Positions 9,115 through 20,377 of a DNA stretch of 24,908 nucleotides are shown piece after piece; within the stretch, counting starts at the first letter, position 1, and the number at the start of each line of letters is the position of its first letter. Source of the stretch: Pelargonium nanum (Eukaryota > Streptophyta > Magnoliopsida > Geraniales > Geraniaceae). The DNA is taken from NCBI GenBank assembly GCA_036897485.1, contig JAYMTF010001253.1, forward strand, positions 1 to 24,908, in the 5' to 3' direction. The translations under genes were made by a program, and so were the position numbers. Under the pieces are notes generated by a model that was given only the letters and a program-made list of their open reading frames with translations, ran no database searches and was not told where the DNA came from.

Positions 9115-12100
9115 TCACGCGCATAAACATCTTGCCCAACAAAAGAACTTGTCAACTCTTTTGGGCAAGGAATAATCTGCCTGCATTGAGGGATCGTTTG
9201 CCATGTCTTCAGAATGTGACCATCTATACACCCCTCGCTCTTGTCGGCTACCTGGGACTGTGTTGTCTAGTACAAATGCCACCAAGAGTGTCACAACCAT
9301 GTTCATTGAAAGAAGTCCATTTATTGCGAAGTCAAGCTGGAGCAATCAGAAAGTAAATTATAGATCAGCTCTTTGGTCCTCTATATGCTACGAAACAGGA
9401 TAATTAAACATTAAAAGTATAGGAGCTATGCACTACACACATGATTTGACTAGGCATGCATTTGGAAATCATTTTGAAGGAATGGAAAAGTGACTTACTT
9501 GTTTGCTACCGCTTTGGACTGGTCCACTGGATGCTGCTCCATAAGAAACAAAATAACTTGGCAATATCAAGCTGGTCTCAGGTTGATACTGTTGAAAATA
9601 GGCAGGAATGGATAGGCCAAGGAACAATGAAACACCAACTATTGTTATGTTCCTGAAGCTTGCTGTTTGACTATACTGCAAAGTGGCAAGACCCAGTGCT
9701 GCAGTGAGGGCCCACATGAAGCACAGTGCGGAAGCAGCCAAGGCTAGTGGTATAGAAGCAAGGATGGCACCCACTTTTCCTGTAAAATACAAGTGAAGAA
9801 ATCAAGGCATTGTTCACTTACAGAAAAACAATGGAGAACTTGATGCCTCATTCAATTCTGATATAGTTCACTCCCGGCCCGAACTTTATGTTAGAATTCA
9901 TAACTTAAGGATTAGTTTGGATGCATTCCATTATCAAACGATGATCTGAGCAAACTTATCTGAGTGCACAACTGTGTATGACTGTATAGTGTATACTTTA
10001 TATATTTAAATTACTGAGAGATAACTGAAAATCACTTTCCCACCAAGACTTTGCCTAACTCACTCAGCATGCATCATCTACAGTGCTTGAATATATGCTA
10101 GTAAAAAGACGATCAATTTGGGAATTTTATGTTATGAATTGATGAAGATTTACCAAAGAATGAGAAGACAATCAAGAAAACAGCTCCAAGTTCCACAGCC
10201 CTTCGACTTGCCACCTTTGTTATATCAATAGTATGCACATTTTCTGTCAGGGATGTTGACCCAGTACCTGTACCCCAAATTCCAGCCAATATGCTGCAAA
10301 ATCCCTCCAATGCAATTCCTCTGCTAACAATCCCGGGTGTTGGAGGTCTACAATTTGCTCGTAGAGAGGCAGTGTGATATATTCCAACCTGGACGAATTA
10401 TTGCATCATTTGCACCATGCTTGAAATAACTTAACCTATAAATTAAGCCAGTGCTCTAATTTAAAGAAATGAATTGCTTTTAAAAAAAAAAAGCACTTTG
10501 ACTTGCTATACTAACCGAGTCCACTGACGCCACAAGTGAGACAATGATCATGATGATGGAAGTCTTCATATGAAAGATAGGGATGCCCCACTGTAAAGGG
10601 TATGGAATTCTAACCCATGCAGCAGTTCTCCATGCATTTGAAACATCGGTTCGGCAATGCTTCATGGTATATGCGTGCTTTATACATGCATCAATTAGTA
10701 TGTTTGAGCTTGGAACATCTGCTGTACAGCCTTTGAAATCATATGCTCCACCAGCTGTCAAAAAGAATGCATATGTCCATATAACGATAACACTCAGAGG
10801 CACCTGCAATAGTAAACAAAATTTGGCACACTCAGAAATTGTGTCCACATGCTGAAAAGCAAAACTCCTCGCAAGCACCTTCAGCGACAAAAAAGTGATG
10901 CAAGGATATGTTTGTCAAGTGCTTTTTCAGTAGAAGTGCGAGCTATTAGCTTTCTTAGTATTTAGAGTTTTACTCTAAAGGAAATTAAAGCTGAGGTAGT
11001 GAATATTTTATAAGCTCATAGGAAAGACAGGGAAGGGTAGGATAAAGTTGGTAAGCCTATTGAATTCTGTAAACTTTAAATATCCACATCAATTTCGGGA
11101 AGAAATAAAGATGTAAATCCGCTCGTGCTGAAAAGTAAGTAACATACCGCATAAATTCGAAACACGCGATTTCCAAAAATGGATATTCCTCGAAGATACT
11201 AAGAAGAGAAAAAGAATATAATTAGTAAGTATATAGAAAACCTACAGAGAATGAAATCACAGAGGCAAAGCTAAGCACAGGCAATGTACCTAGCATATAA
11301 CTATACCAATATTATATATATTCAGATTTGAACTCTCTGAAATTACTTACCAGAGTGAAAATAAGAACCAGTAGTATCTGTGGTATGCTGATTTCCACAC
11401 AGCTACCAGCTTGGGGAAACCCATAGCTAAAAAATGCTAAACCTACAGCGGCAACAGTTGGTGCAACCACAACTGGATTTATCAACCTGCAACATGTTAT
11501 TATATGGAGTATAAAAATGTATAATCTGGACCCTTTCCTAATAGAAAAAAAATTAATAGTTTGTGTAGATGCATTACAATGCAGATGATGACAAAATTAT
11601 TCAGTTCCAAGAGATGAATTCTCTACATATACAGTACAAGAGATTGCCATTGCCGATCCTCTGAAAATTCTATTCGCTACAATCCTACGGCATTACATAG
11701 ACTTGAGAAAGCACAGTGATCTGCTTGGATCATACACAATACCACAAAGTGTTTAATAGAGGAAGGTCAACATGCATAAAATAATTTCTAAGTTGGTGCT
11801 CAATGGCATTGTCATAATTACATAAGGAGAGAAATTCTATATTACCAAGGCAGCAGAACTGGAACAGCATTACTAATTTATCCACACACACAAAAAAATC
11901 ATTTTTCCAAAAAAAAAAATACCATGAGAAACCACAAGAATTACCTGAGAAAAAGAGACATTAATCCTGTTGATCCAAGAATGCTCTGGAATATTGAACC
12001 AACAATTATAGCCCCTTGCAATTCCCTCATTATGTGCCTAAATTTCTGCATTTAATCAAGCACGCATCTAGAAATAAGTTGATAATTGATATCGTTAAAG

Positions 12101-13839
12101 AAAGCTAGTGTGAAATACAATTATTCCTCAGTTCTTAATACATGCAAGACAAGAGCTCAGTACAGGGATCATTATTGAGGCCAGGTTACAGCAAGATGGA
12201 AGATTCTTGAAGCAAAGAAGTATTTTGGAAATAATCATAACTTCTATGTAAAACAATATCAGTACATTTTTATTAAGCATGAAAATTGTATTGGAATCTA
12301 AATGTTCAAATATATGTGACAAAGCAACAAAAAAAGAAGAGCTTAGAGCTCGGAATACTTAGTATTTCTTCATTTTACTGTGCTTACATGTTGCGTAAGA
12401 TTTCGATACTCTTGAGCATTCATGATAACCAGTGCTGGTGCCAAATATACAAATGAGCTCCCTTGAACTAGTGGAAGTCGGGTACCAAAATAACAGTGGA
12501 ATATTGTTGTGATGCCAGAAACCAACAGCATTGTTGAAATAACTGTGGCAGTATCCTTCTGATAAGTTTATATACAAATGTGCAAATGTCAACTTCCTTG
12601 TTATACCAAACAAATTCACATTTAAGAAGAACAGATACTCACATCAGTTCCGCCCATAGCAGGCACCATGATCAAGGGGATAAAAATAAGTGAACCAGCT
12701 AAAGATAAATAGTGCTGAAGGGCATAATAAATAAATGGTCCTGCATTTTTGAAAAACAAGAGAAGAGTCAATGTAAAGTAATTCATAGAAAGTTAAACTC
12801 CACAAATTTTCAATTTTTCCCAAGCTTCTTTTTCTTCTTATCATTCATAATTTTAAGTAGTAAAATCAATCTTTTTGATTGATTAGAAAACTAGAATAAG
12901 GACAATCAAATGTAAGTCAAAGATAAATTCTTTACTTCTGATTAGAAACTAATATGACATGGAGGACTTGTACAAGCGAAAATAGATGTTAGTTCAGCAT
13001 ACAAGTTCCGATTGCTTAAGTTTCTAACAATTGACAATGATCTTCTCAACATTGATTTGTATCATGGTTAGCTTACTATACTTATAAAATGTCATAGTTT
13101 TAACTTGGTCAACACTCCAACACAAATTTTCTTCCACTGAAATCACAGATAAAGAAAGTGATAAGACACTTTGAAAACAAAAGCAATACTAACCAAAACC
13201 CGGATTATCTCTAAGCCCCAGCTTCACTTGGGTAGATCTGTGCCATTCTCCTTCTGCTGGTTCTACGCCATCCAAATACATACGGAAGTCCACATCTCTC
13301 TCAGCTTTACCATCATCTTTTCTGGGCTCAGAAGCAGCCATGGATGAGTGAACTCCAAGCTCATTTCCATTCCCATTACCATTCACATTCCCATTTAAAC
13401 CAACTCTTGTATCCTCTTCCTTAGCTCCCAAACAAGGCTCCTCTTCAATTCTCCTACTGTCTCTAAACCCCAAAACCCCATGACTCTCAGTCCCATTTCT
13501 GGATCCTGAAACCGGTTCAATCTCGGCCCGCCTGTTCGGCCGGGTCCGGCCCAGAATCGGATCTATCTCAATTTTCGGCGACGACCCACTTCCACGTCTG
13601 TCGGCGCCGCCGCTCTCCAAGTCGGCGCCGCCAAACTTCTCACTGAGAGTAGTAGGTGTCTCTCCGGAGAAATTGGAGACGAACCCAGTTTTTTTAGCCC
13701 AAGACCTCAGTTCCCACGGATTGTGGTCGGTTCTGGGCACAAATGGCTCGATCTTGGGATCCACCACTGAGCCATGTCTCGAACCACCCTTCCCTTTCTC
13801 CACCTTGTCTTGTGATTTGGAGCTCGACCCTTTTTCCAT
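9115..13839 (-). CDS. NAT12: Nucleobase-ascorbate transporter, NAT11/NAT12 type
   Basis: Ten exons on the minus strand join in phase: 13839-13194, 12740-12643, 12558-12388, 12045-11945, 11486-11351, 11198-11148, 10803-10516, 10388-10154, 9779-9499, 9336-9115. They give 742 residues. The first 215 residues are a hydrophilic, S/G/N-rich cytosolic extension. The NCS2/NAT membrane core follows, with QHYLSLAGS (TM1 motif), SSFVYLAPAL, RELQGAIIVGS, NPVVVAPTVAAVGL, PYPLQWGIP and GTGTGSTSLTEN. The NAT signature region reads E546-N-V-H-T-I-D-I-T-K555, with histidine where most NATs have glycine, which I recall as normal for the NAT11/12 branch. The C-terminus has LDNTVPGSRQERGVY. Related proteins move purines, uracil or ascorbate with protons or sodium, but plant NAT11/12 substrates are not settled, so the gene symbol is by similarity (NAT11 is possible). 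The ATG at 13839 is the first in frame with this extension. Confidence 0.9.
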
Positions 13840-14560
13840 TGAAGCCGCCTCTCAAATGGGTCTTCTTCTAACAGAGCACAAATCTAGCAAAGAAAATGAA
13901 TTAAGCTAATAAAAATGATAAATTACAGACAACATTTTCATGGGTGTTGGTGGAGCCACCATGTGAGGGTGGTGAGTGGTCACTGGTTAGTAGAGAGATC
14001 GAGTGTAGTGTGAAAGCAAATCCGCCATTTCTGTACCGCTCGCGAGTTGCTATCGCTCCTTTAAATTACCATAACGCCCCCCATGGCCGTTGGAACTTGG
14101 AAGCGAAAACGTGTGATTTTTTTTTATTTATTTTTTTTTTAACTTTTTGAAAGTTGCTAATAATTCAGTTTTGGCGTGTAATTTCCAGGTGTTTTTGCTA
14201 AGAAGAAAATGAGGAGGTTTCTTACTTGTAAAGTTTTGAAATTCTAGTGGTCAGAGGTAGGAGTACGATGATGTGTTAAAGTTGAATTCTTCGACGACTA
14301 TGATGATGTGGTGGATAAAAGCAACTCAAATGGGTTCCATTGCAGACAAAGGAATTGATTAAGAAAAGGAAAGCACTTAATGAGAGGTTGATTCATTTGG
14401 ACTCCTCATTATGCTTAATACACACTAATATGCTTTACTTTAACACTACACTCCAAGATCCAGTTTTTGTCCCTTTCCAAATTTTGAGATGTGCAGTAAC
14501 ACTGTTACCATTGATATATTATTTTGAGAGTAAGAAATTTAAGTTAATTCTTTTCGTTTG
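13840..14560. other. Upstream region of the NAT gene
   Basis: This should hold the NAT 5' leader and promoter (minus strand). A more GC-rich patch lies at about 13960-14110, followed by a long T-rich run at about 14117-14141. No clear TATA element or other gene is visible. The short open frames here have no recognisable content. Confidence 0.4.
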
Positions 14561-14564
14561 ATTA

Positions 14565-14655
14565 AATTAATTCCGGGTTCAAACTTCTTTGCTCACGGTA
14601 TGTGGAGAAGTGAAATTTTGGGTTAATAGGGTAGAACTATTCCAAAATGTATATC
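14565..14655 (+). mobile_element. Possible fragment of the 4676-type SINE family
   Basis: CCGGGTTCAAACTTC resembles a B box. The following order (CACGGTATGTGGAG, then GGGTTAATAGGGTAGAACTA) loosely parallels the 3' half of the SINE at 4676-4824. There is no tail or duplication, so this is tentative. Confidence 0.3.
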
Positions 14656-14769
14656 TTTTAATAAATTAAAGTAGAGATAATGATCAAATTCTCTAAAGTT
14701 TTTGAAATATACTTGTGGAGATACATGAGATACACAAATTCTTTAAAGTTTTTGAAGAACCAATGGGGC

Positions 14770-16300
14770 TTCCTCTACATTGAGAAAACATGACCATGTG
14801 ATTCCTCTTGAGGAGAATGTGGTGAAGATCAGGCCTTATGGGTACCCTACAGTTCAGAAGATTGAGTTAGAAAGAATGGTGGAACAAATGTTGGGATCTC
14901 ATATAATAAAACCAAGTAACAGCGCAATTTTTTTTTCCAGTCATCTTGGTAAGGAAGAATGATCCACGTGGAGGATGTGTGAATTATAGGGAACAAAACA
15001 AGATGACATTAAAGGATAAATTTTCAATTTATATGATAGAATAGCTCCTTGATGAGTTGAGTGGGGCAACTAACTTCACTAAGTTGGATTTGAGATCTTT
15101 TATTACCATATAAGAATGATAGAAAATGGTATGCATAAAACTGCATTTAGGACTTACTGTGACCTCTATAAGTTCCTAGTGATGACATTTGGCCTCACAA
15201 ATGCTCTATCTACCTTCCAAAGTTTAATGAATTATGTGTTTAGGGGCTTACACACTAGGAGCTTCATACCGGTGTTCTTTGATGATATCTTGGTGTATTC
15301 TAAAACCAAAGAGAAGCATGTTCAACGCGTGGGGTTGGTCATGGAAATCTTGAAACAATACAGATTCTATCTAAAAATGAACAAATGCGATTTGACAGTG
15401 GCAGATGCACTATCTAGAAGACCTATAGAGAGTAACTTGTTGAAAATCTCTACTTTAACATCTGAAGTATACACCAGGGTTAAAGAAACATGACTCCATG
15501 ATCCCAAAATTAAGAAATTGATTCAAGAACTCGAGTAAAACACATAGAAGAATGATAAGTGCACATAAGAAGAGGGCCGACCGTTCAGCAAAAGAAAGAT
15601 AGTAGTGGAAAATGATGATCAACTAAGGCAATCTTAATAGACTGCTTCCATGGAAATGCAGAAGGGGAACATTTGGGTAATCATGTGACAATCAAAAGAC
15701 TGAGAATTTTATTGGAAGGGAATCAAGAAACAAGTAGGGTAATGGATTGAAGCTTGTCATGTGTGTCAAAGGAACAAAACTAGCAACCAGGCTTGCCCTG
15801 AGATCATACAACCTCTCCCTATCCATGAAAATATTTGGAGTGACATCTTAACAAACTTTATTGAATAACTTATTTTATCCCAGGGGTCTGAATTGATCTT
15901 GGTTGTAGTTGACCAAGTTGAGCATTTTTTTCCCTCTAAAACACTCATTTACAACTCTTACTGTGGCCCAAGTCTAGAGATAAGGTGTTTGTTAGTTTGT
16001 TTTGAAGGGAACTGTGTGAGCTGCAACATATTCAAGTATTCAGAAAAAGGATGTCAAGTGCTTATCATCCTCACAGTGATGTAAAAAATGAAGTAGTGAA
16101 AACATGTTTAGAAACTTACCTAAGATGTATGTGCAGTGAGAATCCAAAAACTTGTGTTAATTGGTTGAGTTCGGCTTAATGGTGGAGCAACACATTCCTA
16201 GAGGATGCAACTTGAGAATATTTGTTTGATATACAACAAAAATTTCCTTTCTTTAATCCTTGATGACAAGGATTGTCTTCAAGAAATTAAAGCGAAGTCA
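14770..16300 (+). mobile_element. Decayed Ty3/Gypsy retrotransposon, internal region
   Basis: Pieces of a Gypsy polyprotein appear in the expected order. There is the start of reverse transcriptase (PLEENVVKIRPYGYP near 14800), the reverse transcriptase palm with a FFDDILVYSKT motif near 15280, and a VADALSRRP stretch from the RNase H end near 15400. Integrase follows, with an HVCQRN zinc-finger piece near 15760 and a following core segment. The tail near 16250 resembles the 3' coding end of such elements. The element is broken, with many breaks and missing segments, and looks old. I could not identify flanking LTRs or a target-site duplication, so both limits are approximate. Confidence 0.75.
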
Positions 16301-16399
16301 TACATGACAAAACTAAAAGTAGTTATTTTTGTTACTGTTGTTATTAGGCCTTTACTGTTGATACATGTATTTGGTTTAGCCCATTATGGGAGCTCTTAG

Positions 16400-17573
16400 C
16401 TGTAACATGATGATTGGTTAAAACCAAGACATCATTTCTAGTATTATATAGTACTGCATGCATGAATGAAGAAAAGGCAATCAATGATTTGCTCATAATT
16501 TTGTTTTGACCCTATATTCTCTCTCTCATCTTTCCTCCATTTGTGTACCTCAAAAATTATTTGAATAGCAAGATTAGTGACGGGACCAAAGAGAGCTTTG
16601 AGGCATACCATAGAATTAGACTATATATCTTGTAAGTTTTGGGAACAACCTAAATTAGAATTCTTCCCAAATATGTTGCACATAGTCATGGATGGTAGAA
16701 ATGACAATACAATATGAATTGGGTGTACATGTTTCTTTGGAGTAGAAGTTGTAGTGTATTTCTGTGTGTCTATGTCTAAAAAAATTCGCCACAAAGGTTT
16801 TATCCAGTAGCTTTTTATCTAAACTTTATAACAATAGAGTACGAGATTACGAATATGTTTTAGTTTTGGTAATATCGGATTCACCTTATTATACTAGTAG
16901 GTTGTTTATATTTAAACTCCATTACTATTGATGTTTTGTTTTGAGAAATGAGACTAATTGCTTCGCGCTTAATTCGTTGTTTTTCTTGTATGATAGTAAA
17001 TTTGAGGACTCACATTTGTTCGTAGTTGTGATAGGCATTATGTTGGATACTATATAAAATCTGTAGGCCAATAATAATATTATTTCGTTTACGGCCAATA
17101 GAATCTTAGTTATGACCTCAACAATGCGTATAAATTGGAGTAGATACTTTGTCCATATCTTCCCGACGGTGACATGTACAATATAAATTCAATTAACAGA
17201 CCAATAACTAAATATTGGAAATCTTAAGGCCTAAACAATATAAAAAATTGTCATGGCCAATCCAAAGTTTTGAAATCTGTTATGGTAGCAAGTAGCAACC
17301 AGCTCCACCTCATCCAACAATGGCAATTGTGTGATTAGAAAGTAAAATATTTAGTACGGAGTATATAAAATAAGAGCCACTTTTTTTAAGTTTCCATCTT
17401 TGACCTTTGACTTTTTGTCACGGGTGGTGAGTCGCAATTTTGACTTTGCCCGCTCATTCAGTTAGTGATTTTATATTTTTCATTTATTTATTCAAACCCA
17501 ACCAATCTAAAACTGTGGCCTCTTTTCTCTGCCCAGACTCGGTTGCAGAGGAAGAGGAAGTCTGGTGGAGAAG
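16400..17573. other. Intergenic region and promoter side of the nicotinamidase gene
   Basis: No gene is seen. The stretch is AT-rich. A TATATAAAATA motif lies at about 17362-17372 and a cluster of W-box cores at 17400-17443, both upstream of the ATG at 17574. Which TATA-like motif is used is not clear. Confidence 0.45.
17400..17443 (+). promoter_or_regulatory. W-box cluster upstream of nicotinamidase
   Basis: TTGACC, TTGACT and TTGACT occur within 44 bp, about 130-175 bp upstream of the ATG. TTGAC(C/T) is the core bound by WRKY factors, which act in defence and senescence. The motifs are seen; their use is inference. If the TATA motif at 17362 is the real one, they would fall near or just after the transcription start. 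Confidence 0.35.
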
Positions 17574-19826
17574 ATGGTGTCGTCATCGAAGACCATTGAT
17601 CTGTTCGCGGAAGAGCTACCTGTTCTTCAAGAATCGCTAGTTTTGTCCGGAGATGTCACCACTGGCCTCGTCATCGTCGACGTCGTCAATGGCTTCTGTA
17701 CCGTCGGAGCCGGAAATCTGGTCATTTCTCGCCTAAACCCCCAAAATTTACTGCTAGATTCATGATTTTACTTTCATCATTACAGAGCTTCGCATGAACT
17801 GTTGCGTATTGTGATTTGATTGGTCTCAGTTTGCTATGATCACTCTCTTAAGTTAATGCCTCTATTGTCGTTGATTTTTTGGGGTTTTGCTTGATTTATA
17901 GATAATCATTTTGGATCCTGGTGATGAAGCTTGATCCAATCTCAGTTTTGATGTTAGTTTTATCTGTAATTGAACTATTGGATGCGTGTGCAGGCACCAA
18001 CAAAACCTGACAAACAAATTTCAGGAATGGTTGATGAGACTGTGAGGCTTGCTAGAGTGTTTTGTGAGAAGAAATGGCCTGTTTTTGCCTTTATTGATTC
18101 ACATCATCCTGATATTCCCGAGCACCCCTATCCTCCACATTGTATAGCCGGAACTGATGAAGCTAAACTAGTTCCTGGTAATCCATTATTTACGAATTTC
18201 TCTGTTGGTAATGCTTACTGGTTACACTGTTTGTGACTCATTTGGAATCTACCTTGCTTTCTCTTATTGTGCCTTTTTGTTTATTGATCTCTAGCCCTTC
18301 AGTGGATCGAGAATGAACCGAATGTTACGATTAGGTACAAAGACTGCATCGATGGCTTCCTGGGTTCAATTGAGAAAGATGGCTCCAACGTGTTTTCAGA
18401 TTGGGTGAAGAATAATCAGATCAAAGTAGTAAGTATCCCGGATCTTCCACATAGGCTTTGTCTTTTCATGTAATAGTGTTGGGGGAAGAACTGACTGGTT
18501 ACAATATCGCAATGGTTTTCTTGCCTGACATGTTTCTTTTGTTCTTTTCGAAGATTCTGGTGGTGGGGATTTGCACAGACATATGTATACTGGACTTTGT
18601 TGGTTCTACATTATCCATGAGAAATCGTCGTTTTCTTCCCCCTTTGGAAGAAGTGGTTGTATATTCTCGTGGTTGTGCTACTTTTGATCTCCCACTTCAT
18701 GTCGCCAGAACTATGAAAGATGCTACAGCTCATCCACAGGTACTTCGAATTGTAACTTCATAGATGTGGTCTCAGCTTTTGTTCACATTTACATATGCTG
18801 GAAGACCTGGATACTATAATCCCATAGCATTATATTTCATTGTTCTGTCAGAGGTAAGTGGTTTGTACGATATTGCAAAGGTAGAACATTATACATTAGT
18901 ACAGCTCTGCTTGAATTACCAGCATAGTGTTATGGGGGTGTGGGAGGGGGTTGGGTTGGGGTGTACAAAGACGAGTATTTGCTTTCAAGCCATCATGGCA
19001 TATTCTAGAATTACAGCTCTAAAATGAACTTGTGATTGTTGTCCCTCTCTTTTCTTTTCTTTTTTCAAATTGAGCTACACAACAGGGGGTAGCTCTCCCC
19101 TTTTAACCCAAACCCCACCCCACCCCACCCGACGCAATGGGATTCGAACCCACGACCTCCTATGTGGAGATATTTGTCTTGACCATTGCGTCACCCCCTA
19201 GGGGGCGTTGTCCCTCTCTTAAACTCCTAAAGTTTGATTTTGGTTACTTTTGACCATGCTGCATTATTCTCATTGGTAAAGGTTGAATCATGACCATATA
19301 CATGTTTCCATGGTTTAAGTTGTCTGTATTGATGATGTGTAGGAGATGTTTTAGTATTTTGAGATCTTAGGGATGAGCATATAGACTTGGAAATTGAAGA
19401 CTGAAGATGGGATTTGAAAGCCTTGGCTGTATATAACCGGAAACTTAGTGATACTAGGCTGCTCATGTATCACGATGATATAGATATACTGGAGAGATAA
19501 TTGGTCATGGAATTACAAGTGGTTTACTGTAGACTTGAAGTACATCTGCAAAATAAATTAGGGTTTACTTTCCTGTTTCTCTTCTTTCTCGGGTCAAATA
19601 TTATATTTCTTCTTTCAATTCCATTCATGTTTCAAGTACATTATGAACTTAGAAATCCAACTTTAATTCATATGTGATTGACAAACATTATTGCTTTAGA
19701 TATTGAATTTGATAATTATTTTCCTTTTCTTTAAAAACACTGCAGGACCTCATGCACCACTTAGGTCTTTACATAGCCAAGGGAAGAGGAGCAAAAGTAG
19801 TATCTGAGGTATCATTTGGTGCATAA
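17574..19826 (+). CDS. NIC1: Nicotinamidase (isochorismatase-like hydrolase)
   Basis: Five exons join in phase: 17574-17720, 17994-18177, 18295-18428, 18554-18739, 19746-19826. The product is 243 residues, close to my recollection of about 244 for Arabidopsis NIC1. It deamidates nicotinamide to nicotinate, the entry step of the plant NAD salvage cycle, which also removes a PARP and sirtuin inhibitor. The isochorismatase-fold catalytic triad is visible as D36 (in VIVDVVNGFC), K126 (in YKDCIDGF) and C162 (in VVGICTDIC). Metal ligands are probably D84 and H86 in FIDSHHPD, plus H98 in YPPHC. No targeting peptide is evident, so cytosolic location is likely. The ATG at 17574 matches the family start. 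Intron 4 (18740-19745) is about 1 kb and has been enlarged by a SINE. Nothing indicates loss of function. Confidence 0.93.
18934..18961 (+). other. G-quadruplex-prone tract in nicotinamidase intron 4
   Basis: Five runs of three or more G (GGGGG, GGG, GGGGG, GGG, GGGG), separated by 1-3 bases, fit the usual four-tract quadruplex pattern on the sense strand, so it would also be present in the pre-mRNA. About 150 nt downstream is a C-rich tract (19107-19130) belonging to the antisense SINE. Confidence 0.5.
19052..19206 (-). mobile_element. tRNA-derived SINE, antisense in nicotinamidase intron 4
   Basis: A perfect 14-bp target-site duplication, GTTGTCCCTCTCTT, flanks it at 19038-19051 and 19207-19220. 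On the minus strand it begins CCCCCTAGGGGGTGACGC. It has an A-box-like region GACGCAATGGTCAAG and a canonical B box GGGTTCGAATCC (about 19139-19151). A GGGT/GGGGT tract and the tail GTGTAGCTCAATTTGAAAAAAG follow. The bases GACGCAATG and CATTGCGTC can pair like a tRNA acceptor stem. The tail is shared with the SINE at 4676-4824. It lies well inside the intron and away from splice sites. Confidence 0.85.
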
Positions 19827-20377
19827 CAGACATATCTCAAGACTGAACTCATCTGCAATAGATCACACAAGTACAGCAGCTGTAGTCAATAATAAACAAG
19901 TGTTTATGACAATGTAAAAATGTTTTTTTAGAAGAAAAAAAAAACTATGTGTTTATTGCTACAACTCAAATTGTAATTCTATAATATTGGTTTGTTATTG
20001 TGAAGGGCATCTGGTCATTTCTCCCAATATGAAAATTCAAATAATAAATTACAGATCTGTGGTTTACTTTCAGTACTAGATTTTGGCTCCTATGCCATTT
20101 TTCTGGGTACTGACATCTCATCTCAACTTTAAAAACTTGCCTGCCTGTAACAAATCTTTGCGACAAGTTTTGCATTTTGCAATCCACTACCGCGGTATAA
20201 TTGTGGTTAATAAGCATAAGGACCTTAACTAAATTTTGTTATGACAGAAATATTTTGAGTAGATTCTCAGTAATCACTTCAACTTAGCCATAATGATGAA
20301 TAATCTGATAGTCATGAATCCATTACCAATGTGAGTCCAGGACTCTTTATTTGATTAAGGTTTCTTCTCTTCTACCA
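19827..20377. other. Intergenic region, nothing recognised
   Basis: This is the AT-rich 3' flank of the nicotinamidase gene. No gene, tRNA or bounded repeat was found. The minus-strand open frame at 19966-20217 shows no recognisable motif. Confidence 0.5.

Noticed and set aside
13673-13909. 78-codon plus-strand frame over the NAT start
   Set aside because: It is antisense to NAT exon 1, which has a clear in-phase model.
14686-14760. Two copies of an AAATTCT(C/T)TAAAGTTTTTGAA stretch as possible LTR ends of the Gypsy fossil
   Set aside because: The copies are about 25 bp long and only about 50 bp apart on the same side of the element; they cannot be its LTRs.
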